This document shows positions 17,100 to 25,165 of a stretch of 45,438 nt of DNA, piece by piece. The first letter of the stretch is position 1. Each line of letters starts with the position of its first letter. Under the pieces are notes generated by a model that worked only from the letters and a program-made list of their open reading frames with translations, was not told where the DNA came from and did no database searches. The position numbers and the translations under genes are program-made. Origin of the DNA: Chloroflexota bacterium (GTDB taxonomy: Bacteria > Chloroflexota > Limnocylindria > Limnocylindrales > CSP1-4); contig JAJYLZ010000027.1 of NCBI GenBank assembly GCA_021787395.1, positions 1 through 45,438 of the forward strand, in the 5' to 3' direction.

Positions 17100-17433
17100 T
17101 CCCGGCCCGGATCCCCTGAGCGCTGTGTTCGGCGCCCTGGCCGATCCGACGCGCCGGGCGATCCTGGAGCGCCTCGCCGCCGGCGAGGCCACGGTGGGCG
17201 AGCTCGGCGCCCCGTTCGCGATCTCGCAGCCGGCGATCTCGAAGCACCTCAAGGTGCTCCAGGGCGCCGGCCTCGTGTCGCGCCATCGGCGGGGGACCGC
17301 CAACCTCTCGCGCCTGGAGCCGCAGGCGCTGCGCGAGGCCGAGGACTGGCTCGAGCGCTACCGCGCGGCCTGGGAGGAGCGCTTCGAGCGCCTCGACGAG
17401 GTCCTCGCCGAGCTCGGGCGGCCGAAGCCCTGA
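17074..17433 (+). CDS. ArsR-family winged-helix transcriptional regulator
   Basis: 119 residues with a full winged helix-turn-helix: GALADPTRRAILERLAAG, then GELGAPFAISQPAISKHLKVLQGAGLV as the recognition region, and HRRGTANLSRLEP as the wing. No metal-binding ELCVC-type motif is present, so it belongs to the branch that controls SRPBCC/glyoxalase operons and not metal resistance. The start at 17074 matches the predicted transcription start; the in-frame ATG at 17092 is the alternative. It heads an operon with an SRPBCC and a VOC protein and should repress it. Confidence 0.88.
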   Translation: MDNLRVMNDPGPDPLSAVFGALADPTRRAILERLAAGEATVGELGAPFAISQPAISKHLKVLQGAGLVSRHRRGTANLSRLEPQALREAEDWLERYRAAWEERFERLDEVLAELGRPKP

Positions 17434-17468
17434 CCGCGTCCCGATCAGTTCGTCAGGAGGCAGGCCCC

Positions 17469-17960
17469 ATGACTGCGACCCTCGTCGCCGCTCCGCCGGG
17501 CACCCCGTTCATCGAGGTCGAGCGCGCGTTCGACGCGCCGCGCGACCTGGTCTACCGCGCGTGGACCGACCCCGACATCGTCGTGCGATGGCTCGGCCCG
17601 CGCCGCCTCCAGATGCGCGTGGACTACTGGGAGCTCGGAGCGCGCGGCGGCTCGTACCGGTACCTCCACGCCGGCGAAGACGGCGTGGAGCACGCCTTCC
17701 ACGGCTCCTTCCACCGCACCGGTGCGGACCCCTACACCCTGGTCCAGACGTTCGAGTACGAGGGGGCGCCGGGCCACGTGTCCCTCGACGAGCTGCGCCT
17801 GGTGGAGCGCGACGGCCAGACGGTCGCGCGCATCCGCTCCGTGCACCAGACGGTCGAGGCCCGCGACGCCATGGTCGCCGCGGGCATGAGCGAGGGCCTG
17901 GACGACGGCTTCCAGCGGCTCGACGAGCTGCTGGCCGCCGGGCTGGCGGGCGCCCGGTGA
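17469..17960 (+). CDS. SRPBCC (AHSA1-like) domain protein
   Basis: 163 residues of the START-like fold: VERAFDAPRDLVYRAWTDPDIVVRWLGP at the N-terminus is the family signature, followed by alternating strands (GGSYRYLHAG, HAFHGSFHRT, TLVQTFEYEG) and a long C-terminal helix (MSEGLDDGFQRLDELLAAGL). Members bind hydrophobic ligands; those next to ArsR regulators are common but uncharacterised. AGGAGG lies about 10 nt before the ATG. It is the second gene of the ArsR operon and is followed by a VOC protein. Confidence 0.88.
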   Translation: MTATLVAAPPGTPFIEVERAFDAPRDLVYRAWTDPDIVVRWLGPRRLQMRVDYWELGARGGSYRYLHAGEDGVEHAFHGSFHRTGADPYTLVQTFEYEGAPGHVSLDELRLVERDGQTVARIRSVHQTVEARDAMVAAGMSEGLDDGFQRLDELLAAGLAGAR

Positions 17961-17977
17961 GCGGGGAGGCGAGCGCG

Positions 17978-18490
17978 ATGTCGGCACTTCCGGTGCGGCC
18001 CGTGGGGCCGATCACCCCGTACCTGTGGTTCGACGGCCAGGCCGAGGAGGCCGCCGAGTTCTACGTGAGCCTGTTCGCCGAGAGCGGGGTCGACGAGGTG
18101 TCGCGGTACTCCGAGGCCGGCCGCGAGGTCCACGGCCGCGAGCCCGGCTCGGCGATGACCGTGCACTTCCACCTCGCGGACCAGCCGTTCATCGCCCTCA
18201 ACGGCGGGCCGCAGTTCCCCTTCACCGAGGCGGTCTCGTTCATGGTGACCTGCGCGACGCAGGCCGAGCTGGACGCGCTGTGGGACCGGCTCACCGAGGA
18301 CGGCGACCCGGACGCCCAGCAGTGCGGCTGGTGCAAGGACCGCTTCGGCGTCTCGTGGCAGGTCGTCCCGGCGGCCCTCTGGCGCTACCTGGGCGACCCG
18401 GACCCGGGAAGGGCGGCCCGGGCGACCCAGGCGATGCTCCGGATGAAGAAGCTGGACCTGGCCGAGCTGGAGCGCGCGGCCGCCGGGTAG
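17978..18490 (+). CDS. VOC superfamily protein (PhnB/3-demethylubiquinone methyltransferase-like)
   Basis: 170 residues. ITPYLWFDGQAEEAAEFYVSLF is the typical PhnB-like opening. GSAMTVHFHLADQPFIALNGGP, FTEAVSFMVTCATQAELDALWDRL and CGWCKDRFGVSWQVVP complete the two beta-alpha-beta-beta-beta units of the fold. The usual metal ligands are not clearly all present, so the reaction is unknown. The ATG at 17978 is chosen because GGGGAGG sits about 8 nt upstream; a GTG at 17957 overlapping the previous stop is the alternative. It is the last gene of the ArsR operon. Confidence 0.85.
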   Translation: MSALPVRPVGPITPYLWFDGQAEEAAEFYVSLFAESGVDEVSRYSEAGREVHGREPGSAMTVHFHLADQPFIALNGGPQFPFTEAVSFMVTCATQAELDALWDRLTEDGDPDAQQCGWCKDRFGVSWQVVPAALWRYLGDPDPGRAARATQAMLRMKKLDLAELERAAAG

Positions 18491-18500
18491 CCCTCGGTCA

Positions 18501-18596
18501 GGTTGTGCCCAACGACGCACCCCGGTCGGTCCCTCTCGCCCTGCGGCCCCCCGCGGGACGCGGCGCATCCTTGGTGCGTCGGCGCGGACCGCAGGG
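18501..18596. promoter_or_regulatory. Nested inverted repeats upstream of the Crp/Fnr-like gene
   Basis: CGACGCACC (18513-18521) pairs with GGTGCGTCG (18573-18581), and CCCTGCGG (18539-18546) pairs with CCGCAGGG (18589-18596); the pairs interleave and so cannot both form at once. GGTTGTGC at 18501-18508 matches the half-site of the palindrome family elsewhere. These could be a regulator site or alternative leader RNA structures. Confidence 0.3.
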
Positions 18597-18608
18597 GTGA
18601 GGCGGGCG

Positions 18609-19328
18609 ATGAGCCACCGATCGGAGCTCCGGGAGAACCACCTGCTCCGCCTGCTGCCGTCTTCGGAGCTGGCCCGCGTGGAGCGCAGCGCGGTGATCGA
18701 GCCGTTCGCGCCGGGCGACGTCACGAGTGCGCGCGGCGACGGTGCGTCCGTGTGGTTCCCGCTCACCGGGGTGTTCGCCCTCCTCGCGTGGGAGCGCGAC
18801 GGCGGCGGCGTGTTCATGGCGATGGTGGGACCCGAGGGTGCGGTCGGCCTCAACGAGGCCCTCGGCAGCCCGCAGCTCGCCCTGGACCGCATGTGCGTCG
18901 TCGGCGGCACGGCCGCGCGACTGCCGGTGCCGGACTTCATCCGGCTGCTCGAGGCGTCGGCGCGGCTCAACCGGTACGTCATGCGGTACCTCGCGCTGCG
19001 CGAGGCCGTCATCGCCCAGATGGTCGTGTGCAGCCGGTTCCACCCCCTCAGCTCGCGGCTGGCCCGGCTGCTGCTCGCCGCCCACATCCGGACCGGCGGA
19101 CGGCCGCTCCTGATCACCCACGATCGGCTCGCCCTCCTGGTGGGGGCGTCGCGGCCGAAGCTGTCGGCCGGCCTGGACGGATTCCGGCAGGCCGGGCTGA
19201 TCGACACCCGGCCGGGCGAGATCGAGTTCCTCGACACCGCGGGGCTCCGCCGCGAGGCCTGTTACTGCTACGAGCTGGTCCGGCAGACCTACGCCGCGAT
19301 CACGCGGCTGGACGCTGCCCCGGCCTGA
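18609..19328 (+). CDS. Crp/Fnr-family transcriptional regulator
   Basis: 239 residues. The N-terminal 130 residues have the cyclic-nucleotide-binding beta-roll outline (VIEPFAPGDVTSARG, VWFPLTGVFALL, MAMVGPEGAVGLNEALG) without the classical cAMP-contact residues. A long dimerisation helix follows (LNRYVMRYLALREAVIAQMVVCSRFHPLSSRLARLLL). The C-terminal helix-turn-helix reads THDRLALLVGASRPKLSAGLDGFRQAGLI. The ligand is unknown. The ATG at 18609 is preferred over a GTG four codons upstream, because it gives a usual family N-terminus; no strong Shine-Dalgarno sequence supports either. Confidence 0.82.
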   Translation: MSHRSELRENHLLRLLPSSELARVERSAVIEPFAPGDVTSARGDGASVWFPLTGVFALLAWERDGGGVFMAMVGPEGAVGLNEALGSPQLALDRMCVVGGTAARLPVPDFIRLLEASARLNRYVMRYLALREAVIAQMVVCSRFHPLSSRLARLLLAAHIRTGGRPLLITHDRLALLVGASRPKLSAGLDGFRQAGLIDTRPGEIEFLDTAGLRREACYCYELVRQTYAAITRLDAAPA

Positions 19329-19490
19329 CGGCCCGCCGGAGGAGCGCGAGCGCGGCTGTCCCGCTCAGTGTCACCCGGGTGACGGACGGGCGGGCCGGCG
19401 GCCCGTAGGCTTGCCGTACCGCGCCGTGGCGTCCCATCCAGGCTCGAGCAGCGCTCGCGTCCCGAGACGGTTCGGCGGACGGAGGACACG
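19329..19490. promoter_or_regulatory. Intergenic region with a 14-bp perfect palindrome
   Basis: GTCACCCGGGTGAC at 19370-19383 is a perfect palindrome and a plausible dimer-binding site for the small-gene pair that follows. ACGGGC (19386-19391) and GCCCGT (19401-19406) could form a hairpin that ends the upstream gene. Confidence 0.4.
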
Positions 19491-19685
19491 ATGACCGCAG
19501 ACGGCCAGCTCTACATCCGGCGCGCCCAGCTCCTCTGGCCCGGGCTGGATTCGACGCAGCTCCGCAGGACGGGCGGAGACCCGAGGCGCATCGCCAGGGT
19601 CGTCGCCCGCAGGACCACGCTCCCGCCCGAGGCGATCGCCGAGATGCTGCGCCGGGCGGACTCGACTGCGGGCAGCGCGTCATGA
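19491..19685 (+). CDS. Small protein of unknown function
   Basis: 64 residues, not recognised. It is basic and mainly helical by composition (LYIRRAQLLWPGLDSTQLRRTGG, then RRIARVVARRTTLPPEAIAEMLRRA). GGAGG lies about 7 nt before the ATG, a good ribosome binding site. Its stop overlaps the start of the next gene (ATGA). The pattern of a small translated unit with a good site and a coupled partner supports it as real, but no function can be assigned. Confidence 0.5.
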   Translation: MTADGQLYIRRAQLLWPGLDSTQLRRTGGDPRRIARVVARRTTLPPEAIAEMLRRADSTAGSAS

Positions 19686-19939
19686 GCGCGGCGACGGCGG
19701 TGGACCCCGGCGCGCAGTCCGCGGTGGCCGCCCTTGGCACCACGCTGGCGGCACCGGCCGGACGCCCGGCCGTGGCGGGGACGCCGGCAACCGCGCGGCT
19801 CCAACTCGGCGGACCGGGGTCGGGCGAGGGCGGCCCGGCGCTGCCGGTCGTGGTCCTGGGCGCGACGGGCGCCCAAGGGCACGAGGTCCGGCGCGACCTG
19901 GTCGCGACCGCCTACCACCTGTACCTCGAGCTGATCTGA
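19682..19939 (+). CDS. Small protein of unknown function, coupled to the preceding gene
   Basis: 85 residues, not recognised. The N-terminal half is Ala/Gly/Pro-rich and probably disordered; the C-terminal part (LPVVVLGATGAQGHEVRRDLVATAYHLYLELI) looks like a strand-turn-helix. It overlaps the 64-residue gene by ATGA. Two hairpins follow at 19942-20004, before the convergent pspA gene. The coupled arrangement favours a real two-gene unit, and coding support is moderate. Confidence 0.42.
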   Translation: MSAATAVDPGAQSAVAALGTTLAAPAGRPAVAGTPATARLQLGGPGSGEGGPALPVVVLGATGAQGHEVRRDLVATAYHLYLELI

Positions 19940-19941
19940 GC

Positions 19942-20004
19942 CCGCGTCCCGGGACGCGGTCGCACTCGGGGCGCGGCGGACCCCGCGAGAGGGGGCCCGC
20001 CGCG
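19942..20004. terminator. Two hairpins between convergent small-gene pair and pspA
   Basis: CCGCGTCCCGGGACGCGG (19942-19959) is a perfect 18-bp palindrome. CGCGGCGG (19972-19979) pairs with CCGCCGCG (19997-20004), with inner CCCC/GGGG pairing. They sit between genes ending at 19939 (plus) and 20020 (minus) and probably stop transcription from both sides. Confidence 0.6.
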
Positions 20005-20019
20005 GCCGTCAGGGCCTGA

Positions 20020-20739
20020 TCAGCCCGGCGTTCCGGACTTGAGCGCCGCCAGCCGGGCATCGACCTCGGCGGAGCTCTCCTCGTCCTCGAGGCTGGCGAA
20101 CTGCGCGTCGAGCGAGCTCGCCGCGACCTCGGCCATGCCCTTGGCGCGGGCCTCCTCGTGGCGGATCTTCTCCTCGAAGCGGGCCACCTCGCTGGTGGGG
20201 TCCATCACGTTGACGCTCTTGAGCGTCTCCTGGACCTTGACCTGCGCCTGGGCCATCTTGGCGCGGCTGATCAGCTCGTCGCGCTTCTGGACCAGCTCCT
20301 CGCGCTTGGCGCGCATCTGGTTCAGCCCGTTCTTGAGCTGCTCCACCAGGGCGGTCTGCTGCTCGATCTGGGGCTTGAACGTCTTGACCTGGTCCTCGAA
20401 CGAGATCTGGCGCTTGAGCGCGACCCGGGCGAGGCTGTCGAACTTGTCGGCGTCCGCGGTGCTGCCGGCGGCGCGGAGCTCGTCGGCCTTCTTGGACGCT
20501 GCGGCGGCCTTGGCGCCCCACTCGGCGGCGGCGTCGGCCGCCTCCTTGGCGTCGTCCTCGAGCAGGCGCAGGTTGCCGATCGTCTGGGCTACCGCCTCCT
20601 CGGCCTCGCGGATGTTGTCCGTGAAGTCGCGGACGAGCTGGTCGAGCATCTTCTGGGGGTCCTCTGCGCTGTCGATCAGCGCATTGACGTTGGCCCGGAC
20701 AAGCTGGCCGATGCGTCCGAGGATCGATGACTGGGCCAT
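20020..20739 (-). CDS. pspA: PspA/IM30 family protein
   Basis: This 239-residue, almost wholly helical protein has an N-terminal amphipathic segment (ILGRIGQLVRANVNALIDSAEDPQKMLDQLVRDF), which is the family hallmark, and long coiled-coil helices. PspA/Vipp1/IM30 proteins are ESCRT-III-like and form rods or rings on damaged membranes. The usual PspF/PspBC partners are absent here. An upstream co-directional gene encodes a secreted TPM-domain protein 166 bp away, so common regulation is possible but unproven. GGAGGGG lies about 6 nt upstream of the ATG. Confidence 0.9.
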   Translation of the reverse strand: MAQSSILGRIGQLVRANVNALIDSAEDPQKMLDQLVRDFTDNIREAEEAVAQTIGNLRLLEDDAKEAADAAAEWGAKAAAASKKADELRAAGSTADADKFDSLARVALKRQISFEDQVKTFKPQIEQQTALVEQLKNGLNQMRAKREELVQKRDELISRAKMAQAQVKVQETLKSVNVMDPTSEVARFEEKIRHEEARAKGMAEVAASSLDAQFASLEDEESSAEVDARLAALKSGTPG

Positions 20740-20905
20740 GACTGCCCCTCCAACCGCTTGGCGGCACGGACCGGTGCCGCCCTCAGTCCGTCAGATCCGG
20801 CGCGCGGGGTCGCGGCGCCCGGGGACGTCACCATCGTACGCGCCCGGTGCGCTGTGGGCGACTCGGCGCGGCCCGACCCGTCCCGACACCCCTGATGGCG
20901 CAGGG

Positions 20906-22996
20906 TCACCAGCGGCCGCTGCCGGACGAGCCGCCGCCGAACCCGCCTCCGCCGCCGAAGCCCCCGCCCCAGCCGCCGCCGAACCCGCCGAACCCGCCGC
21001 CCCCGAACGGTCCGCCGCGGTGGCGGCCGCCGCCGCTGAGCATCCCGCCGATGATCCCGCCGATGATGGCCCCGGCCAGGTCCGCGTTCGCGTTCCCGCC
21101 GCCTCCTCCGCCCCGCCAGGGGTCGTCCCAGCGGTTGTAGTCCTGCTGGGCCAGCGACTCGGCCTCGGCCGCGAGGCGGCTTGCCGTGTCGGCCTCCGAG
21201 GCGGCTGCGGCCGCGTCGCTCGCGGCGAGGGCGAGGGCCTCGTTCAGGTGGCGCTCCGCCTCGGCCAGCCGCGTCCGCGCCTCGGTGCCGACGCCGGCCC
21301 GCCGGGTGGACACCAGGCCCTGCGCGCGCACGACCGAGGCCTGGGCGGTGCTGATCGCCGCGCTCAGCCGCGCCGACGCCCTCGCGGCGGCCTCCTGCGC
21401 GGAGCGGACCTGGGCGAGGACGTCCTCGGCGAGCTTCTCGGCCTGGCGGGCCCTGTCCAGCGCCGTGGTCACGTCGGGCTTGGGCGGGTCGAGGGCCGTC
21501 CGGGCCTGGGCGAGCAGCTCGTCCGCCTGGGCCACGCGGTCGGCCGCCCCGGCGTCCGCGCCCGGCGAGCCGACGGCCGCCCTCGCCCTCGCGATGTCCT
21601 GCTCGGCGGCCGACAGCTGCGAGCCGACCGAGCCGGCGGCGGCGTCGAGCTGCCGTGCGAGGGCGTCGATGGCGTCGAGGAACCGCGCGCCCTGGGCGAG
21701 CGCGTCCTGGCCGGCCTGGGCTGCGGCGGCGGCCTTCGGCCCGTCTCCGGCGGCCACGGCGGCGGTGCCCGCGTCCACCGCGGCGCGGACGGCGGCGATG
21801 CGCTTGGCCGCCTCGTCGGGGTTGGGCGCCACCGCCTGCCAGTCGGCGTCGGCGTACGTCTGGAGGTGGGCCATCGTCTGGCCCGCCGCGCGCAGGCGGG
21901 TCTCGAGGGCGTCGGCCTGGGCGGGCAGCGCCTCGATGATCCCGGGCGCCTGCCTCTGGAGCGCCCGCAGCTGCTCGAACCGCGCGGCCTCGGCGTCGAG
22001 CTTCTGCTGCGCCGAGCGGCAGGCGCGAACGAGCTGCTCGAGCATCTGGCGCCGCTGGGACGGGGTCTCGGGCGTGGCGTCGTCGAGCTGCTGGCGCGTG
22101 GTGAAGGCGCCTCGCAGGTCCGCCTTGGCGCCCTCGATGGCCGTGGAGAACGGGGCCGCCGCCGCGTCGCCGAACTGCGCCTGCGCGAAGCCCAACTCCT
22201 GCTCGGAGTCGCAGACGGCGTCGTCGGTCTGGAGCAGGGCGCTGTTGGCGAGCGCCTCGAGGTCCCGGTCCGACATCCGGGCGAGGTCGTCCCGGGGGCC
22301 GCCGGCCGGCAGCCGAGGCGCGTTGCCGGTGGCCTCCCGGTGGGTGGCGAGGTACCAGACGACGAGCATGGCGCCGACCACGACGGCGACGATCGCGAGC
22401 AGCGTGGGCAGCGTGCTGTCCGCACCGCTGGAGGCGGGCGCCGGGGCGGCCGTGGCGATCGGCGCGGCAGTGGCGATCGGCGCCGCGGTCGCCACGGGCG
22501 GCTTCGTGGCGGTGAGCGCCGCACCCAGCTGCTCGGCGAAGTCGATCGCGGCCCGGTCCGGAGCGCCGGCCCGGAGGTCGGCCGGCAGCGTCCTCGACAG
22601 GAGCAGGGCCAGGTCGCTGTCGGAGATCGGGACGGCGTCGCCCTTCCAGTAGCCGTAGGCGCGGTCGTTCATGGCGATCACGAGCAGCAGGTCCGCGGCG
22701 CCGAGGCCGCTGGCCCGGGCGGCGGCCGTGGCGAACGCCGCGGGGTCGGCGCCGCCAGTGGTGTCCACGTACCAGACCCAGGGCTGGACGCCGGTCGCGG
22801 CCTGGACCTGGTCGAACGCCGCCTGGACCTGGCCCGCGGCGCCGGCGGGGAGGGCGCCCGCGTCGTCGGTGACGGGCGACGCGAGGCGTGTGGGACTCGC
22901 GGCGGCGGCGAGCGGGGCGGCGAGGGCCGCCAGGACGAGGGCCGCGCAGACCGCAGCGAGGGCGCGGGTCGTGAATCGGGCGGCGGCGCGGCGCAT
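20906..22996 (-). CDS. Secreted TPM-domain protein with long coiled coil and Gly-rich tail
   Basis: 696 residues. A signal peptide (about 1-34, ending LAAPLAAAASP) is followed by a TPM domain (about 40-155; VTDDAGALPAGAAG, VWYVDTTGG, LLLVIAMNDRAYGYWKGD), a transmembrane helix (about 200-225; LLAIVAVVVGAMLVVWYLATH), an Ala-rich coiled-coil region of roughly 350 residues, and a Gly/Phe-rich tail (GGFGGFGGGWGGGFGG). TPM proteins include YgcG relatives and the Psb27/TLP18.3 group. The domain with a Gly-rich end is common, but this coiled coil is unusually long. GGGGAG lies about 7 nt before the ATG. Precise function unknown. Confidence 0.85.
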   Translation of the reverse strand: MRRAAARFTTRALAAVCAALVLAALAAPLAAAASPTRLASPVTDDAGALPAGAAGQVQAAFDQVQAATGVQPWVWYVDTTGGADPAAFATAAARASGLGAADLLLVIAMNDRAYGYWKGDAVPISDSDLALLLSRTLPADLRAGAPDRAAIDFAEQLGAALTATKPPVATAAPIATAAPIATAAPAPASSGADSTLPTLLAIVAVVVGAMLVVWYLATHREATGNAPRLPAGGPRDDLARMSDRDLEALANSALLQTDDAVCDSEQELGFAQAQFGDAAAAPFSTAIEGAKADLRGAFTTRQQLDDATPETPSQRRQMLEQLVRACRSAQQKLDAEAARFEQLRALQRQAPGIIEALPAQADALETRLRAAGQTMAHLQTYADADWQAVAPNPDEAAKRIAAVRAAVDAGTAAVAAGDGPKAAAAAQAGQDALAQGARFLDAIDALARQLDAAAGSVGSQLSAAEQDIARARAAVGSPGADAGAADRVAQADELLAQARTALDPPKPDVTTALDRARQAEKLAEDVLAQVRSAQEAAARASARLSAAISTAQASVVRAQGLVSTRRAGVGTEARTRLAEAERHLNEALALAASDAAAAASEADTASRLAAEAESLAQQDYNRWDDPWRGGGGGGNANADLAGAIIGGIIGGMLSGGGRHRGGPFGGGGFGGFGGGWGGGFGGGGGFGGGSSGSGRW

Positions 22997-23098
22997 CGAG
23001 GCTCCCCTGTTGCTGACGCCGACCGGTGGGGCCGCCGTCGGCGCGCCAGCATTCTGCCCCCGACGGGCCGCGACTGGCGAACCCGCCGCCCCGGGTCG

Positions 23099-24622
23099 CT
23101 ACCGCTCCGCGTCCCGCCGCTCGGCGTCGGCCAGGCTGCGACGGCTCTCCTCGCGCGTGCGGACGATCTTCGCCGCGGCGCTCATGCCAGCCCCCTCGCC
23201 GGAGGGGCCGGGGACCGGGTTGCGGGGCGTCCGGCCGCTCGCCCTCGCCTCCTCGCGCTGCCCCTCGCGCCACGCCATCCGCTCGGCGATGGTGCGCTCG
23301 TAGCCCTGGTCCGCGGGCAGGTAGTAGCGGCGGCCCACCAGGGCGTCGGGCAGGTACTGCTGGTCCACGTCGTGGTTGGCGAAGTCGTGGGGGTACTTGT
23401 AGCCGACGCCGATCCCGTGCGCCTTCATGCGCCGGTCGGCGGCATTGCGGAGGTGGTTCGGCACGGGCAGCGAGCCCCGGTCCACGACATCGGACACGGC
23501 CTGCCAGTAGGCGGCCCCGGAGCGGTTGGACTTGGGGGCCGTGGCGAGGTACGTGGCCGCCTGGGCCAGCGCGTACTGCGCCTCCGGCAGGCCGACGTAG
23601 TCGAGCGCCTGGGCCGCGGCCACGGCCACCTGGAGGGCCCGCGGGTCCGCGTTGCCCACGTCCTCGGACGCGGAGATGATCAGCCGGCGGGCGATGAACC
23701 GCGGGTCCTCGCCGGCCGCGACCATGGCCGCCAGCCAGTACAGCGCCGCGTCAGGGTCGTTCCCCCGGAGGCTCTTGATGAACGCCGACACCGTGTCGTA
23801 GTGGCCGTCGCCGGCCCGGTCGTAGGCGAGCACGCGCTGCTGGGCGGACGCCTCGACGTGGGCGAGCGTCGGGGACACGCGGCCATCCGCGTCGCGCGCG
23901 TCCTCGTCCTCGGCGAGCGTGATCGCACCCTCGAGGATCGTCAGCGCCTGGCGGGCGTCGCCGCCGGCGACGTCCACGAGGTGCTCGAACGCGTCGTCGG
24001 ACAGCGCCACGCCGCCGCTCGGCCCGAGCGGTCCGGCCACGCCGCGCTCCGCGTCGGCCAGCGCGCGCCGCACGATCGACGCGATGTCCTCGTCGCCCAG
24101 GGGCTCGAGGCGCCACACGCGCATCCGCGAGAGGAGCGCCGAGTTGACCTCGAAGTACGGGTTCTCGGTCGTGGCCCCGATGAGCGTGACGGTGCCGTCC
24201 TCGACATGCGGGAGCAGGGCGTCCTGCTGGGCCTTGTTGAAGCGGTGGATCTCGTCGATGAACAGGACGCTGCGGCGGCCGGACAGCGCCAGCTGCTCCT
24301 GCGCCTCGGCGATGGTGGCGCGGACCTCGGCGACCCCGGACATGACGGCGCTCACGGTCCGGAACTCGGCGCCCACGGCGTCGGCCAGGAGGCGGGCCAG
24401 GCTCGTCTTGCCGGTCCCGGGCGGCCCCCACAGCAGCAGGCTCCCGAGGCGGCCGCGCGACACGGAGCGCCGCAGGGGGCCGCGCTCGCCGACGAGGTGC
24501 GCCTGGCCCTCGAACTCGTCGAGCGTCCGCGGGCGCATCCGGGCGGCGAGCGGCTGGCGCTCGGGCGGCGGTCGGAACAGGGGCTCGGGTCGGGTGCCGG
24601 GAACCGTGCGCCGGGCGGGCAT
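23099..24622 (-). CDS. rarA: Replication-associated recombination protein A (RarA/MgsA AAA+ ATPase)
   Basis: This 507-residue clamp-loader-like ATPase has ARMRPRTLDEFEGQAHLVG at its start, Walker A in LLLWGPPGTGKTSLAR, Walker B in VLFIDEIHRFNKAQQDALL, sensor 1 in LIGATTENPYFEVNSALLSR and the C-terminal tetramerisation region with KSLRGNDPDAALYWLAAM and GYKYPHDFANHDVDQQYLP. RarA acts at stalled replication forks with SSB. It is about 60 residues longer than typical RarA because of a polar tail after RRYYLPADQG. The upstream 131-residue gene ends 22 nt before the start, so they form an operon. Confidence 0.93.
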   Translation of the reverse strand: MPARRTVPGTRPEPLFRPPPERQPLAARMRPRTLDEFEGQAHLVGERGPLRRSVSRGRLGSLLLWGPPGTGKTSLARLLADAVGAEFRTVSAVMSGVAEVRATIAEAQEQLALSGRRSVLFIDEIHRFNKAQQDALLPHVEDGTVTLIGATTENPYFEVNSALLSRMRVWRLEPLGDEDIASIVRRALADAERGVAGPLGPSGGVALSDDAFEHLVDVAGGDARQALTILEGAITLAEDEDARDADGRVSPTLAHVEASAQQRVLAYDRAGDGHYDTVSAFIKSLRGNDPDAALYWLAAMVAAGEDPRFIARRLIISASEDVGNADPRALQVAVAAAQALDYVGLPEAQYALAQAATYLATAPKSNRSGAAYWQAVSDVVDRGSLPVPNHLRNAADRRMKAHGIGVGYKYPHDFANHDVDQQYLPDALVGRRYYLPADQGYERTIAERMAWREGQREEARASGRTPRNPVPGPSGEGAGMSAAAKIVRTREESRRSLADAERRDAER

Positions 24623-24644
24623 CGGGGCGGGCCGCCGACCGCCG

Positions 24645-25040
24645 TCAGGCGATCGTGACCACCTTGACGATGTCGACCAGGAACCACAGGCCGAACAGGA
24701 TCGCCAGCATCAGCACGGCCATCTCGGCGATCCGGCGTACGTCGCGGGCGACGTACGCGTACTCCTGCTCGGCGCGGACGGAGAGCGAGCTGCCCGAGTA
24801 GGGGACGCGCTCCGGACGGTCCGCCGCGCGCTCCCGGGAGCGGGTGCGGGCCGCCTCCGCCTGGCGCTCCTGCTCCAGCAGCTGCTGCTCCAGCACGGCG
24901 GCGCGCTCCGTCTCCGCGTCGGTGAGGCCGGCCGGCCGCGGCGCCGCGGGTGTGGGGCTGGGCGCCGGCGACGCGGCGGGACGGCGGTCGATGGGCCGGC
25001 GCTGGCCGGGACGGACGCTGCCGCGCGCTCGCTTCGCCAT
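24645..25040 (-). CDS. Small single-pass membrane protein with disordered N-terminus
   Basis: 131 residues, not recognised. Residues 1-50 are basic and Pro/Ala-rich, about 55-85 is a likely coiled coil (ETERAAVLEQQLLEQERQAEAARTR), and about 105-131 is one transmembrane helix (AEMAVLMLAILFGLWFLVDIVKVV) at the extreme C-terminus, a tail-anchored layout with a cytoplasmic domain. It lies directly upstream of rarA in the same direction and is divergent from the DUF4446 gene across 125 bp. The ATG at 25040 is chosen over an upstream in-frame start that would add 14 unremarkable residues. Confidence 0.62.
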   Translation of the reverse strand: MAKRARGSVRPGQRRPIDRRPAASPAPSPTPAAPRPAGLTDAETERAAVLEQQLLEQERQAEAARTRSRERAADRPERVPYSGSSLSVRAEQEYAYVARDVRRIAEMAVLMLAILFGLWFLVDIVKVVTIA

Positions 25041-25135
25041 GACGGTGTCCTGGGCCTCCTGCAGTGCGGCACCCGCGGGCACGGGGCCGTCGGCCGGGAA
25101 GGATACACCGGGTCCGCACCGCGGCGTCTCGCTGG

Positions 25136-25141
25136 TAGACT
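25136..25141 (+). promoter_or_regulatory. Candidate -10 box for the DUF4446 gene
   Basis: TAGACT in a GGTAGACT context lies 24 nt before the TTG start and upstream of a GGAGGAG ribosome binding site. It matches the GGTAnnnT pattern seen before other genes. No -35 box was identified. Confidence 0.35.
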
Positions 25142-25165
25142 CGGCGGGCCTGACCGGAGGAGACC

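Noticed and set aside
21133-21145. GGTTGTAGTCCTG in the TPM gene and similar GTTGT matches in coding sequence
   Set aside because: They lack the second palindrome arm and lie in coding regions; treated as chance matches to the repeat core.
20039-24658. A 1539-codon plus-strand open frame
   Set aside because: It lies antisense to pspA, the TPM gene and rarA, all with clear motifs; long antisense frames are expected at this GC content.
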